Below are positions 63,915 to 64,000 of a stretch of DNA of 64,000 nucleotides, piece after piece (within the stretch, counting starts at the first letter, position 1; each line of letters starts with the position of its first letter). The stretch comes from Staphylococcus simulans (GTDB lineage Bacteria; Bacillota; Bacilli; Staphylococcales; Staphylococcaceae). The translations under genes were made by a program, and so were the position numbers. The notes beneath the pieces were generated by a model. That model saw only the letters and a program-made list of their open reading frames with translations. It had not been told where the DNA came from and did not search any database. The stretch is from assembly GCF_002902285.1 (NCBI RefSeq), contig NZ_PPRU01000025.1, forward strand, positions 115,101-179,100, read 5' to 3'.

Positions 63915-64000
63915 TGCCTGGCAACGTCCTACTCTTGCGGAACGTAAGTCCGACTACCATCGGCGCTAAAGAGCTTAACTTCTGTGTTCGGCATGGGAAC
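63915..64000 (-). rRNA. rrf: 5S ribosomal RNA, 3' part (runs off the right edge)
   Basis: The minus strand reads the conserved 5S segment CCATGCCGAACACAGAAG, then GTTAAGCTCTTTAGCGCCGA, and ends with TTGCCAGGCA. The 5' third and the rest of the rrn operon lie beyond the window. The order 5S then Val-Thr-Lys-Leu-Gly matches the Bacillus/Staphylococcus rrn-tRNA pattern. Confidence 0.95.

Overview
The window reads as a chromosomal segment of a low-GC Firmicute, almost certainly a coagulase-negative Staphylococcus. Genus-typical blocks point this way: sagB next to a sigS/comK pair, the airSR two-component system, traP, ecsAB, yhaMNO, and above all a tandem set of glycine tRNAs of the kind staphylococci reserve for pentaglycine cell-wall bridges. 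A complete nadBCA operon with its NiaR repressor is absent from S. aureus as I know it, so S. aureus is unlikely. The simulans/carnosus group is a guess.

Layout. 1-18.3 kb is core metabolism: the start of the riboflavin operon behind an FMN riboswitch, the wall glucosaminidase SagB, sigS-comK, transaldolase, two CrcB/Fluc fluoride channel genes, metK behind an S-box riboswitch, pckA, yidD, and menE-menC. About 19.0-23.2 kb is an accessory stretch. It holds a CPH-type copper ATPase (copB), a predicted small RNA carrying three tandem Shine-Dalgarno/ATG mini-ORFs, an Asn/Lys-rich lipoprotein, and a decayed yefM-yoeB type toxin-antitoxin pair. 23.3-24.05 kb is an eight-gene tRNA operon with two strong promoters. 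24.4-29.7 kb is de novo NAD synthesis: niaR and nadS diverge from nadB-nadC-nadA.

29.7-46.8 kb holds a Ser-less alpha/beta hydrolase behind a structured leader, hemE-hemH-hemY (late haem synthesis), traP, ecsAB, hit, prsA, yhaO-yhaN-yhaM, a YlbF/YheA protein and a DUF445 membrane protein. 46.9-61.1 kb holds an XRE regulator, a dicarboxylate/glutamate symporter, airSR, a pseudouridine synthase, fumC, a NagB-like protein, queG-trmL (tRNA wobble-region modification), an orphan acetylglutamate-kinase-like gene, a glutamine-type ABC transporter with fused binding protein and permease, and a lone EIIC-like membrane protein. 61.1-61.5 kb has a possible integrase relic. 61.6-63.9 kb is a 26-gene tRNA cluster on the minus strand, trailing the 5S rRNA gene of an rrn operon that enters from the right edge.

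The most unusual items are: (1) four tandem non-proteinogenic-type tRNA-Gly(UCC) genes, one with a compensatory acceptor-stem change; (2) the 21.4-21.6 kb minus-strand transcription unit with three repeated ribosome-binding-site/ATG-Pro-X-stop modules; (3) the yefM/yoeB relic; (4) the hairpin-closed leader before the Ser-less hydrolase; and (5) several enzyme-family members that have lost a signature residue (NERD protein, hydrolase, ArgB-like, TRAP, DUF3267).
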